Below, piece by piece: positions 1 through 5,580 of a stretch of 5,917 nucleotides of DNA (within the stretch, counting starts at the first letter, position 1; every line of letters starts with the position of its first letter). The DNA comes from Desulfobacterales bacterium. GTDB taxonomy: Bacteria; Desulfobacterota; Desulfobacteria; Desulfobacterales; C00003106. Both the position numbers and the translations under genes were made by a program. The stretch lies in NCBI GenBank assembly GCA_030594505.1, contig JAUVFC010000117.1:1-5917 (forward strand), in the 5' to 3' direction. The notes below the pieces were generated by a model. The model made no database searches. It saw nothing but the letters and a program-made list of their open reading frames with translations, and was not told the DNA's origin.

Positions 1-51
1 ACTGTCATCAGTGAGGCGAATAATTTTGATAATGTCTCTTTTCAGCTTCAC
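1..51 (-). CDS. 5' end of an unidentified gene (partial, leaves window on the left)
   Basis: Read on the minus strand, a GTG at 49-51 opens a frame with no stop to the window edge, giving MKLKRDIIKIIRLTDDS (17 residues). An AAGGAG motif at 57-62 (minus strand) lies 5 nt upstream of the GTG, which is good SD spacing and is the main reason to believe this start. The visible residues form a basic, isoleucine-rich N-terminus, too short to assign a family. The gene is divergent from nothing visible; it is read in the same direction as lon and tsaB but separated from tsaB by about 270 bp, so it probably has its own promoter. Seventeen open codons alone could be chance; the SD makes a real gene more likely than not. 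Confidence 0.5.
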   Translation of the reverse strand, partial: MKLKRDIIKIIRLTDDS

Positions 52-323
52 TTAAACTCCTTAATTTTTGTTTTTCATTTTGGTCACTTCATCCCAAAAT
101 ATTATACAGAATACAGGATATCAAATATTATCGGATTCTGTATTTGACAATAACATTCTATTCTGTGTTGTACAATGAACTCGGCAAACCTATCCCATAT
201 TTGAAATAATAATGACACAAAAAAGATATGATATCAATAACTTTTGGGTGGATTTTGAGGGCGGGTGGTTGGTTCCAGGGTTCCGTTACCACCATCCCGG
301 ATGCCGGTAAGGATAGTACCACT
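52..323. other. Intergenic region: AT-rich upstream part, GC-rich part next to tsaB
   Basis: No convincing gene was found here. The left two thirds (52-255) is strongly AT-rich and holds the leader of the leftward gene, a 9-bp inverted repeat (104-112 and 135-143), the 8-bp palindrome TTGTACAA at 168-175 and GATATGATATC at 225-235. From about 255 the composition becomes GC-rich, with a weak dyad GGTGGT (264-269) and ACCACC (288-293) around an 18-nt loop. That dyad lies downstream of tsaB but is not followed by a T run on the minus strand, so no intrinsic terminator for tsaB can be called. A 32-codon frame at 212-310 (plus) lacks an SD and was not accepted. Confidence 0.6.
101..143 (-). promoter_or_regulatory. 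Candidate promoter/operator of the leftward partial gene
   Basis: On the minus strand a perfect TATAAT lies at 101-106, about 50 nt upstream of the GTG at 49-51, a normal leader length. No good -35 lies at 16-18 bp: TTGATA (119-124) is only 12 bp away. Overlapping it is an inverted repeat, ATACAGAAT (104-112) and ATTCTGTAT (135-143), with a second related copy AATACAGGA just inside the left arm. A repressor or activator binding the dyad would cover the -10 region, which is the usual layout of an autoregulated or repressed gene. The site is seen; its role is inference. Confidence 0.3.
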
Positions 324-1025
324 TTATAGGGAGGGCGACCCGCCGGCTATTTTTATCTCAGCCTCCGAAGGGCGAATATAGAAAGGGACGAGGGTTTTCG
401 CATCATCCGGCTCTTTGTTTTTTAAACGTTTCAGACCGAGAGAAGCGACCACTGAGGCCCGGATGGTATTTAAAAACGGGGGCGCGAAATGGGCGAGTGG
501 GCCCATTTTCTGTTTTATCAGGGGACCGTATTCCGAAATCCCGTCCCCTACAAAAAGACAGGGTTCTGAAATACGGCTTACCCGGTCAAGAGGAGGAATA
601 ACCGCGTAATCACTTATTCGTGCGACAGCCCCGGTTTCGTCCGCCCGATAGAGCGCTGTATACACCTCACCTTTTCTGGCATTCAGGATAGGACAGATCA
701 GTGTCCGGGCGTATGGAAATTGATGTGCCAGGGCATCGAGCGTTATGACGGCAGAGATCGGTTTCCCAACGGAAAAGGCCAACCCCTTTACCGTGCTGAT
801 TCCTATGCGCAGACCGGTAAAACTTCCCGGGCCTATGCTGACGGCAAACCCGTCAAGGTCGGAAAGACTCGATTCCGTCATGGAAAGAAGGGAGTCAACC
901 ACTTTCATGATCCGCCTGGCATGAGTCTGCCTGCTCGTAAGAAGCATCTCGGCAACCAACACGTCATCTTCCACAATCGCCACGCTCCCCGTTGCAACTG
1001 CCGTATCAATCCCGAGAATTTTCAT
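324..1025 (-). CDS. tsaB: tRNA threonylcarbamoyladenosine biosynthesis protein TsaB
   Basis: TsaB (YeaZ) is an ASKHA-fold paralogue of TsaD. In bacteria it forms the cytoplasmic TsaB-TsaD-TsaE complex that transfers threonylcarbamoyl from TC-AMP to A37 of ANN-decoding tRNAs. The 233-aa protein matches the family length (E. coli 231). It opens with MKILGIDTAVATGSVAI, carries the family signature GPGSFTGLRIG at residues 65-75, has the conserved block PILNARKGEVYTA near 112-124 and ends with the usual YIRPSEAE at 216-223. The start is fixed by homology because MKILGIDT is the canonical N-terminus, yet no SD is visible upstream (CTAATTCAAC precedes the ATG). It lies 106 bp downstream of lon on the same strand with no clear terminator between, so co-transcription is plausible. 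The partner gene tsaC begins at the other end of the window. Confidence 0.95.
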   Translation of the reverse strand: MKILGIDTAVATGSVAIVEDDVLVAEMLLTSRQTHARRIMKVVDSLLSMTESSLSDLDGFAVSIGPGSFTGLRIGISTVKGLAFSVGKPISAVITLDALAHQFPYARTLICPILNARKGEVYTALYRADETGAVARISDYAVIPPLDRVSRISEPCLFVGDGISEYGPLIKQKMGPLAHFAPPFLNTIRASVVASLGLKRLKNKEPDDAKTLVPFYIRPSEAEIKIAGGSPSL

Positions 1026-1087
1026 GTTGAATTAGGACACAGTTTTTCACAGATACCTGTTTTGTAAAATTATCGAACGCCTTAGCT

Positions 1088-1123
1088 AAGTAGTGGCAGT
1101 TGCGATGTTCTCACTGCCTACTT
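1088..1123. repeat. Imperfect inverted repeat between lon and tsaB
   Basis: The left arm AAGTAGTGGCAGT (1088-1100) pairs with the right arm ACTGCCTACTT (1113-1123): 11 bp of stem broken by a 2-nt TG bulge, with a 12-nt loop. It abuts the perfect 10-bp palindrome CTTAGCTAAG (1081-1090) on one side and the heptamer array on the other. In the direction of lon transcription it is followed by AGCTAAGGCG rather than a T run, so it does not look like a rho-independent terminator. It may be an mRNA 3'-end stem-loop or an intergenic repeat element; nothing in the window distinguishes these. Confidence 0.5.
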
Positions 1124-1165
1124 TCTATTCTCTATTTTCTATTCTCTGTTCTCTGTTTCTTATTC
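1124..1165. repeat. Heptanucleotide tandem repeat (six units, TCTRTTY type)
   Basis: Five consecutive 7-mers fit TCTRTTY: TCTATTC (1124), TCTATTT (1131), TCTATTC (1138), TCTGTTC (1145) and TCTGTTT (1152). A degenerate sixth, CTTATTC, starts at 1159. On the lon-coding strand the unit is RAAYAGA. The array straddles the lon stop codon (1132-1134), so it encodes the last 9-10 residues of Lon plus the stop and continues 8 bases beyond. Degenerate heptamer arrays are known as intergenic repeats (for example STRR sequences of cyanobacteria) and commonly grow by slippage. Confidence 0.85.
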
Positions 1166-3531
1166 TTCGCCAACAGGACTACCTTAAGAACTTCCTCCAT
1201 GTGTTGTACCGGTATAAACCGAACCTTTTTTTTGAGGTTTTTAGGGATCTCGGAAAGATCTTTTTCATTCTTTTCGGGAATAATAATGGTATGAATGTTG
1301 CCCCGGAGCGCTGCCAGCGCCTTTTCCTTCAGTCCGCCTATGGGGAGGACCCTTCCACGCAGAGTAATTTCGCCGGTCATCGCCACATCACGGTTAACCG
1401 GCCTTTCTGTAAGAGCGGACACTAAGGCGGAAGCCATTGTAATGCCGGCAGACGGCCCATCCTTTGGGATCGCGCCGGATGGCACATGGATATGGATATC
1501 CAGGTTCTTGTAAAAATTTTCTTTAATACCAAGGTCCTGGACATGGGAACGCGCGTATGTAAGGGCAGCCTGGGCTGATTCCTGCATCACGTCTCCTAAT
1601 TGGCCTGTAAGTATCAGATCTCCTTTTCCATTCATGCCGGTCGCCTCTACGTAAAGGAGTTCACCTCCGAATTGCGTCCAGGCAAGCCCGGTCGCCACAC
1701 CGACCTCTGGTATCTCCTGCTCCAGTTCCGGCATGTACTTCTGCACCCCTAAAAAGGGGTGCAGATTGGCAGTAATCCTAAAAGTGCCTTTCTGTCCCTC
1801 GGCAACCTTTCGAGCGGTCTTCCGGCAAATTTTCCCTATCTCACGTTCCAGATTTCGGAGGCCGGCCTCTTGGGTATAATTGGCAATAATTTTTCGGAGG
1901 GCATGGTCTGAAAAAACGATATCTTCGGATTTAAGACCGTTTTCCTTTATCTGACGCGGAAGTAAGAACTTTTTGGCGATGGCAAGTTTTTCCTCTTCCG
2001 TATATCCGGCAATTTCGATAACTTCCATCCTATCCATCAAGGCAGAGGGTATCAAATCTATGGTATTTGCGGTGGTGATAAACAAGACATTTGAAAGATC
2101 AAACGGAATGTTGAGGTAATGATCGCTGAAGGAAAAATTCTGTTCCGGATCGAGGATCTCTAAAAGTGCGGCAGCAGGGTCTCCCCGAAAATCAGCCCCA
2201 ATTTTGTCCACCTCATCCATCATAAAAATCGGGTTGTTTGTCTTGCATTGTTTCAGCCCCTGGATGATCCGGCCCGGTAATGCGCCGATATACGTCCGGC
2301 GGTGTCCCCGAATCTCGGCTTCATCCCTTACGCCGCCCAGAGAGATACGGCTGAATTTTCGGTTCATGGCCCTTGCTATGGAACGGCCAAGAGAGGTCTT
2401 TCCGACTCCAGGCGGTCCGGCAAAACATAAGATGGGACCCTTCATTTTTTTATTCAGCTTACGAACGCTCAGGTATTCCAGTATACGCTCTTTTACCTGA
2501 GATAGATTATAGTGATCCTCATCCAGGATCTTCTGGGCCTTCTTCACATTCAGTACATCTTTTGTGGACTTACTCCACGGCACCTCTACGAGCCAGTCAA
2601 GATAGGGCCGAACAATGGAGGCCTCACCGGCATCAGGATGCATTTGCTCCAGGCGTTTTACCTGTTTCAGGGCCTCCTTTTCGGCATATTTTGGCATCCC
2701 GGCTTCCTGGACCTTTTTTCTGTATTCTAAAATCTCTTCTCTGTCGTCAGTATCTCCTAATTCATTCCGTATTGCTCGTAGCTGCTCTCTCAGAAAATAG
2801 TCGTGTTGTGTCTTGGATATCTCTTCATGGACCTTTGACTGAATCTTGGCCTGAATGGTAGAAACTCGCAACTCTTTGTTTAAATATTCGTGTATGCGCT
2901 GAAGACGTTTTTTGGAATCGACCATCATCAAAAGTGATTGAGATTCGGGAACCTGCAGCCGCAGGTTTGACGTGACAATATCAGCCAGCCGCCCAGGTTC
3001 TGTAACACTGTTGAGAACGGCGCTTACGTCAATATTCAGCTCCCCCTGAAGCGAGAAAAGTTTTTCACTCTTTTCGCATACAGTTCGCATAAGGGCCTCG
3101 GTCCTGACCGTCACCCTTTTTATCAGTTTGTCCGGCAGTGGTTCGATTTTTACCCTGAACAACGATTTGCGAGCCCTATATCCAACAATACGCCGCTTTT
3201 CCAACCCCTGAACCAGGATCTTGACACGACCGTCAGGCAACTTCAACATCTGTATAATCATAGCCACGGTCCCTACATCATATATATGTTCCGGTTTTGG
3301 ATATTCTTCTGAAGGGTCCTTCTGTGTGGCTAACATAACGAGGCGGTCCTTAGCCATTGCAGCGTCCACGGCACGCACCGATTTGTCGCGCGCGACAAAA
3401 AGGGGTATAATCATATATGGAAATACAACAACATCCCGGACAGAAATCATCGGGAGCAAATGAGGGATATCTATCTTTTTTCCATCATCCTCAACAAGGC
3501 TGATGGTGTTTTCCTGATCTGTTTGTGCCAT
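1132..3531 (-). CDS. lon: ATP-dependent serine protease Lon
   Basis: Lon is a cytoplasmic homohexameric AAA+ protease that degrades misfolded and selected regulatory proteins. From the ATG at 3529-3531 the product is 799 aa (E. coli 784). Domains in order: LonN substrate-binding domain (about 22-215, with LPMISVRDVVVFPYMIIPLF and the block LKLPDGRVK); helical coiled region (about 215-310); AAA+ module (about 315-585) with Walker A GPPGVGKTS (372-380, K378), Walker B IFMMDE (435-440, E440), sensor-1 ITTAN (N489), arginine finger near R501 and sensor-2 GLR (R559); protease domain (about 608-785) with catalytic Ser in PKDGPSAG (S694) and Lys in GGLKEK (K737), the Ser-Lys spacing of 43 matching E. 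coli S679/K722. The start was chosen for the strong AGGAGGT three bases upstream and the family N-terminus; an in-frame GTG at 3595-3597 would add 22 residues across a leader hairpin and lacks an SD. The C-terminal tail KNKKQRTENRK is encoded mainly by a heptamer repeat and is not conserved family sequence. All catalytic residues are intact. Confidence 0.97.
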   Translation of the reverse strand: MAQTDQENTISLVEDDGKKIDIPHLLPMISVRDVVVFPYMIIPLFVARDKSVRAVDAAMAKDRLVMLATQKDPSEEYPKPEHIYDVGTVAMIIQMLKLPDGRVKILVQGLEKRRIVGYRARKSLFRVKIEPLPDKLIKRVTVRTEALMRTVCEKSEKLFSLQGELNIDVSAVLNSVTEPGRLADIVTSNLRLQVPESQSLLMMVDSKKRLQRIHEYLNKELRVSTIQAKIQSKVHEEISKTQHDYFLREQLRAIRNELGDTDDREEILEYRKKVQEAGMPKYAEKEALKQVKRLEQMHPDAGEASIVRPYLDWLVEVPWSKSTKDVLNVKKAQKILDEDHYNLSQVKERILEYLSVRKLNKKMKGPILCFAGPPGVGKTSLGRSIARAMNRKFSRISLGGVRDEAEIRGHRRTYIGALPGRIIQGLKQCKTNNPIFMMDEVDKIGADFRGDPAAALLEILDPEQNFSFSDHYLNIPFDLSNVLFITTANTIDLIPSALMDRMEVIEIAGYTEEEKLAIAKKFLLPRQIKENGLKSEDIVFSDHALRKIIANYTQEAGLRNLEREIGKICRKTARKVAEGQKGTFRITANLHPFLGVQKYMPELEQEIPEVGVATGLAWTQFGGELLYVEATGMNGKGDLILTGQLGDVMQESAQAALTYARSHVQDLGIKENFYKNLDIHIHVPSGAIPKDGPSAGITMASALVSALTERPVNRDVAMTGEITLRGRVLPIGGLKEKALAALRGNIHTIIIPEKNEKDLSEIPKNLKKKVRFIPVQHMEEVLKVVLLAKNKKQRTENRK
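1741..1764. other. Perfect 10-bp stem-loop inside lon, at the AAA+/protease junction
   Basis: CTGCACCCCT (1741-1750) and AGGGGTGCAG (1755-1764) are exact reverse complements around a 4-nt loop (AAAA on plus, UUUU in lon mRNA). It encodes Lon residues 590-597, within the NLHPFLGVQKY segment that links the ATPase module to the protease domain. Neither strand has a T run after it, so it is not a terminator. The protein segment resembles other Lon proteins (E. coli has a similar NL-x-x-FLGV segment as I recall it), so the hairpin arises from codon choice in conserved sequence and not from an insertion. Confidence 0.8.
3382..3399. other. Perfect 18-bp palindrome within lon
   Basis: TTTGTCGCG (3382-3390) is followed directly by its exact reverse complement CGCGACAAA (3391-3399). 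It lies 130-150 bp downstream of the lon start and encodes residues FVARDK of the LonN domain. Its core is alternating CG. The symmetry suits a dimeric protein-binding site, or a short mRNA hairpin with a GCGC loop. No second copy was found in the window, so function is unknown and coincidence remains possible. Confidence 0.75.
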
Positions 3532-3534
3532 CTT

Positions 3535-3541
3535 ACCTCCT
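3535..3541 (-). promoter_or_regulatory. Shine-Dalgarno of lon (decides the start)
   Basis: On the minus strand AGGAGGT ends three bases before the ATG at 3529-3531. It is a full anti-SD match at slightly short spacing. It selects this ATG over the in-frame GTG codons at 3580-3582 and 3595-3597, neither of which has an SD. Confidence 0.85.
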
Positions 3542-3551
3542 AACAAATAGA

Positions 3552-3595
3552 GGGGACTCAGAGACCTTTGCAAATGTCTCACTTTATGAGCCCCC
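3552..3595 (-). promoter_or_regulatory. Stem-loop in the lon mRNA leader
   Basis: In lon mRNA, GGGGGCUCA (3595 down to 3587) pairs with UGAGUCCCC (3560 down to 3552): nine pairs with one G-U wobble. Nested inside, GAGAC pairs with GUCUC (3576-3580 with 3561-3565), flanked by a 6-nt bulge on the 5' side. At DNA level the inner part is a near-perfect 20-bp palindrome centred on TTTGCAAA (3567-3574). The structure ends about 10 nt upstream of the SD. A leader hairpin this close to the ribosome site could affect translation or mRNA stability; alternatively the inner palindrome is a DNA operator. It is not CIRCE: the TTAGCACTC arms are absent. Confidence 0.65.
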
Positions 3596-3612
3596 ACTCA
3601 AAAAATAATTTT

Positions 3613-3657
3613 ACTATACTATAAGACTATATCTAACAAAAACAACTTTTTTTTTTT
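3613..3657 (-). promoter_or_regulatory. Probable lon promoter with A-tract UP element
   Basis: On the minus strand TATAGT (3618-3623) lies 16 bp from TTGTTT (3640-3645), immediately preceded by an A11 tract (3647-3657) placed like an UP element. A second TATAGT overlaps at 3613-3618. Transcription would start near 3611, giving a leader of about 80 nt that contains the stem-loop at 3552-3595. The -35 is weak. No sigma-32 type -35 or CCCCAT-type -10 was seen, so a heat-shock promoter cannot be claimed. Confidence 0.45.
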
Positions 3658-3721
3658 AATTTTTATCCGCCTCTCCCCTTCTATGATGGACATATGTTCT
3701 TTTTTTTGTTATAAAACAAAC

Positions 3722-3753
3722 TTCTCTTCACGTCCCTATACACTATACATAAT
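3722..3753 (+). promoter_or_regulatory. Weak candidate promoter for purDE-tsaC
   Basis: Two TATACA boxes (3737-3742 and 3744-3749) sit in a repeated CTATACA stretch upstream of purDE. The better one has only TTCTCT (3722-3727) at 16 bp as a -35. If it is used, transcription would begin near 3756-3757, about 50 nt upstream of the purDE ATG. There is no recognisable purine riboswitch or E. coli-type PurR box in the leader. The call rests mainly on position. Confidence 0.25.
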
Positions 3754-3757
3754 ACAT

Positions 3758-3811
3758 ATGAACGGGACCACAAAAAACGCAGGAGTAAAATTAGGAGGAA
3801 GACGCCAATGA
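3758..3811 (+). CDS. Possible 17-codon upstream ORF overlapping the purDE start
   Basis: ATG at 3758-3760 opens a frame encoding MNGTTKNAGVKLGGRRQ, ending in a TGA at 3809-3811 that overlaps the purDE ATG as ATGA. It has no SD of its own, but the weak upstream -10 boxes would place a transcript start within 1-2 nt of this ATG, so it could be read as a leaderless message. The ATGA overlap is the usual geometry for translational coupling. The strong SD of purDE lies inside it, so purDE does not need it. It may be a chance frame. Confidence 0.2.
   Translation: MNGTTKNAGVKLGGRRQ
3793..3798 (+). promoter_or_regulatory. Shine-Dalgarno of purDE
   Basis: AGGAGG lies 9 nt before the ATG at 3808-3810, inside TTAGGAGGAAG. 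An additional AGGAG at 3781-3785 is too distant to serve this start. The site supports the PurD start, which also matches the family N-terminus. Confidence 0.85.
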
Positions 3812-5580
3812 AAATTCTGGTGGTCGGGGGAGGAGGCCGGGAACATGCATTGGTCTGGAAGATTGCGCAAAGTCCGAAGGTAAAGAAAATCTTCTGCGCG
3901 CCGGGAAACGCAGGAATCGCAAAACAGGCAACGTGCCTGCCGATAGACGCTGAAGACATTGATGGCCTGTTGAATTTTGCAATCAAAAAAAAGGTTGATC
4001 TTGTGGTCGTTGGTCCCGAACTCTCCTTGACTGCGGGTATTGTTGATAAATTTGAAAGCAACGGGCTACGTATATTCGGCCCCGGCGGCAAAGCGGCCCG
4101 TATTGAAGGGAGCAAGGGATTTGCCAGAGACTTGATGAAAAAATACGGGATCCCCGGCGCTGATTACAAGATATTCAAAGATCCCAAAAAAGCAGTCTCA
4201 TATATAAAGAAGAAAAAAACGCCATTAGTCATTAAGGCGGATGGACTTGCCGCGGGCAAGGGTGTCATACTTTGTGAAACCGAAAAAGTGGCCGTCAATG
4301 CAATACACCAAATCATGGTGGAAAAAGCGTTCGGAAAGGCCGGTGACAGGGTACTGATAGAAGAGATGCTGACAGGCGAAGAGGCTTCATTTTTAGTCTT
4401 TACCGATGGCAAGACCGTATTGCCCCTGCCAACATCCCAGGACCACAAGGCGATCTATGACGGGGACAAGGGGCCGAATACCGGGGGCATGGGCGCTTAT
4501 TCTCCGGCGCCTGTTATTGATGACTCGCTCCATCAGAAAATAATGGATGAGATCATGGCCCCCACGGTCAAGGCGATGGCCGCGGAAGGGACGCCATATA
4601 AGGGGGTATTGTATGCCGGTCTCATGATTAAAAATGGTCAGGCAAAGGTCCTGGAGTTTAACGCGCGATTTGGTGATCCCGAAACCCAACCACTTTTGAT
4701 GCGAATGAAAACCGACCTTGTAGATGTAATGGGGGCTACAATAGACGGACGTCTTTCAGACCTGAAGCTTGCCTGGGACAAGCGGGCTTCGGTTTGTGTT
4801 GTGATGGCGGCAAAAGGATACCCGGGCCCATATCAGAAAGGAAAAGCCATTAAAGGAATTGTTGCCGCGTCACGAATGAAAGATGTTGTGGTTTTTCACG
4901 CGGGAACCGCGGTCAAAAATAAAAAACTTGTGACAAGCGGGGGACGTGTCTTGGGCGTGACAACGCTGGGGAATACGATTGAGGCCGCAATTGATCGTGC
5001 TTACACCGCGGTATCAAAAATTAGCTGGACCGGCGCGTATTCTCGCAAAGATATCGGTCAAAAAGCCCTTGTCCGTGCCGCACGCACACCCCTGGTCGGG
5101 ATTGTAATGGGCAGCGATTCTGACTGGAAGATCATGGAAGGGGCCGCGGATGCCCTCAAGCAGTTACAGATTCCGTTTGAGATGACCATTGCTTCCGCCC
5201 ACCGTTCACCGGAAAGGGCGGCAGCTTATACAAAATCGGCACGCGAACGGGGGCTCCGGGTAATCATAGCCGGGGCAGGCGGCGCCGCGCACCTGGCCGG
5301 TTCGATCGCGGCATGCACAACCCTGCCGGTCATCGGGGTCCCGATCGATTCTTCCCCCTTGAAGGGATTGGACGCGTTGCTCGCGACAGTCCAGATGCCC
5401 TCGGGGATACCGGTCGCTACCATGGCCATCGGAAGCGCGGGCGCCAAGAATGCCGGGATTATGGCGGCCCAAATTCTGGGAGCACACGATCAAACTATTG
5501 CGAAGCGACTAAAAGAATACAAGAAAGGTCTGGCGGAAAAAGTAGCTGAAAAGGCCGCAAGGTTAGAAATACGTGGCTGA
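3808..5580 (+). CDS. purD-purE: PurD-PurE fusion: phosphoribosylamine-glycine ligase / N5-carboxyaminoimidazole ribonucleotide mutase
   Basis: One 590-aa frame joins two cytoplasmic purine enzymes. Residues 1-423 are a complete PurD (GAR synthetase: ATP + glycine + phosphoribosylamine to GAR; E. coli 429 aa). Visible are the N-domain glycine loop VVGGGGREHAL (5-15), VVGPELSLTAGI (67-78), GPGGKAARIEGSKGFARD (91-108), the ATP-grasp block VIKADGLAAGKGVI (141-154), DHKAIYDGDKGPNTGGMGAY (212-231) and EFNARFGDPETQ (283-294), and the C-terminal YSRKDIGQKAL (411-421). Residues 428-590 are a full class I PurE (E. coli 169 aa): GIVMGSDSDW (431-440), SAHRSP with the catalytic-type His465 (463-468), AGAGGAAHLAG (488-498), VQMPSGIPVAT (528-538) and AQILGAHD. 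The class I motif AAHLAG predicts the mutase that needs PurK, which is not in this window. The linker is only about 5 residues (AARTP), and no SD marks an internal PurE start. The two activities are steps 2 and 6 of IMP synthesis, so direct channelling is not expected. Confidence 0.95.
   Translation: MKILVVGGGGREHALVWKIAQSPKVKKIFCAPGNAGIAKQATCLPIDAEDIDGLLNFAIKKKVDLVVVGPELSLTAGIVDKFESNGLRIFGPGGKAARIEGSKGFARDLMKKYGIPGADYKIFKDPKKAVSYIKKKKTPLVIKADGLAAGKGVILCETEKVAVNAIHQIMVEKAFGKAGDRVLIEEMLTGEEASFLVFTDGKTVLPLPTSQDHKAIYDGDKGPNTGGMGAYSPAPVIDDSLHQKIMDEIMAPTVKAMAAEGTPYKGVLYAGLMIKNGQAKVLEFNARFGDPETQPLLMRMKTDLVDVMGATIDGRLSDLKLAWDKRASVCVVMAAKGYPGPYQKGKAIKGIVAASRMKDVVVFHAGTAVKNKKLVTSGGRVLGVTTLGNTIEAAIDRAYTAVSKISWTGAYSRKDIGQKALVRAARTPLVGIVMGSDSDWKIMEGAADALKQLQIPFEMTIASAHRSPERAAAYTKSARERGLRVIIAGAGGAAHLAGSIAACTTLPVIGVPIDSSPLKGLDALLATVQMPSGIPVATMAIGSAGAKNAGIMAAQILGAHDQTIAKRLKEYKKGLAEKVAEKAARLEIRG

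Noticed and set aside
144..176. TTGACA (144-149) and TACAAT (171-176) as a plus-strand promoter
   Set aside because: The spacer is 21 bp, too long for a sigma-70 promoter, and there is no credible gene downstream on the plus strand; tsaB lies convergent to it.
264..293. GGTGGT/ACCACC dyad as the tsaB terminator
   Set aside because: Only 6 bp of stem with an 18-nt loop and no T run on the minus strand.
212..310. 32-codon plus-strand frame MTQKRYDINNFWVDFEGGWL...
   Set aside because: It has no SD, lies convergent to tsaB, shows no recognisable family features and is short enough to be chance.
1088..1123. Rho-independent terminator after lon
   Set aside because: The stem is bulged and is followed in the lon direction by AGCTAAGGCG, with no T run.
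3532..3597. Longer Lon start at GTG 3595-3597, adding 22 residues
   Set aside because: No SD precedes it, the added residues do not resemble a Lon N-terminus, and the stretch is better explained as a structured leader before the ATG at 3531.
3985..3992. A8 run in purD as a programmed slippage site
   Set aside because: The zero frame encodes a normal PurD across the run (IKKKV), so nothing requires slippage; such A runs are common in AAA-rich genes.
3681..4115. 144-aa minus-strand frame across the purDE start
   Set aside because: It is antisense to conserved PurD sequence, has no SD or family resemblance, and runs through the AT-rich promoter region.
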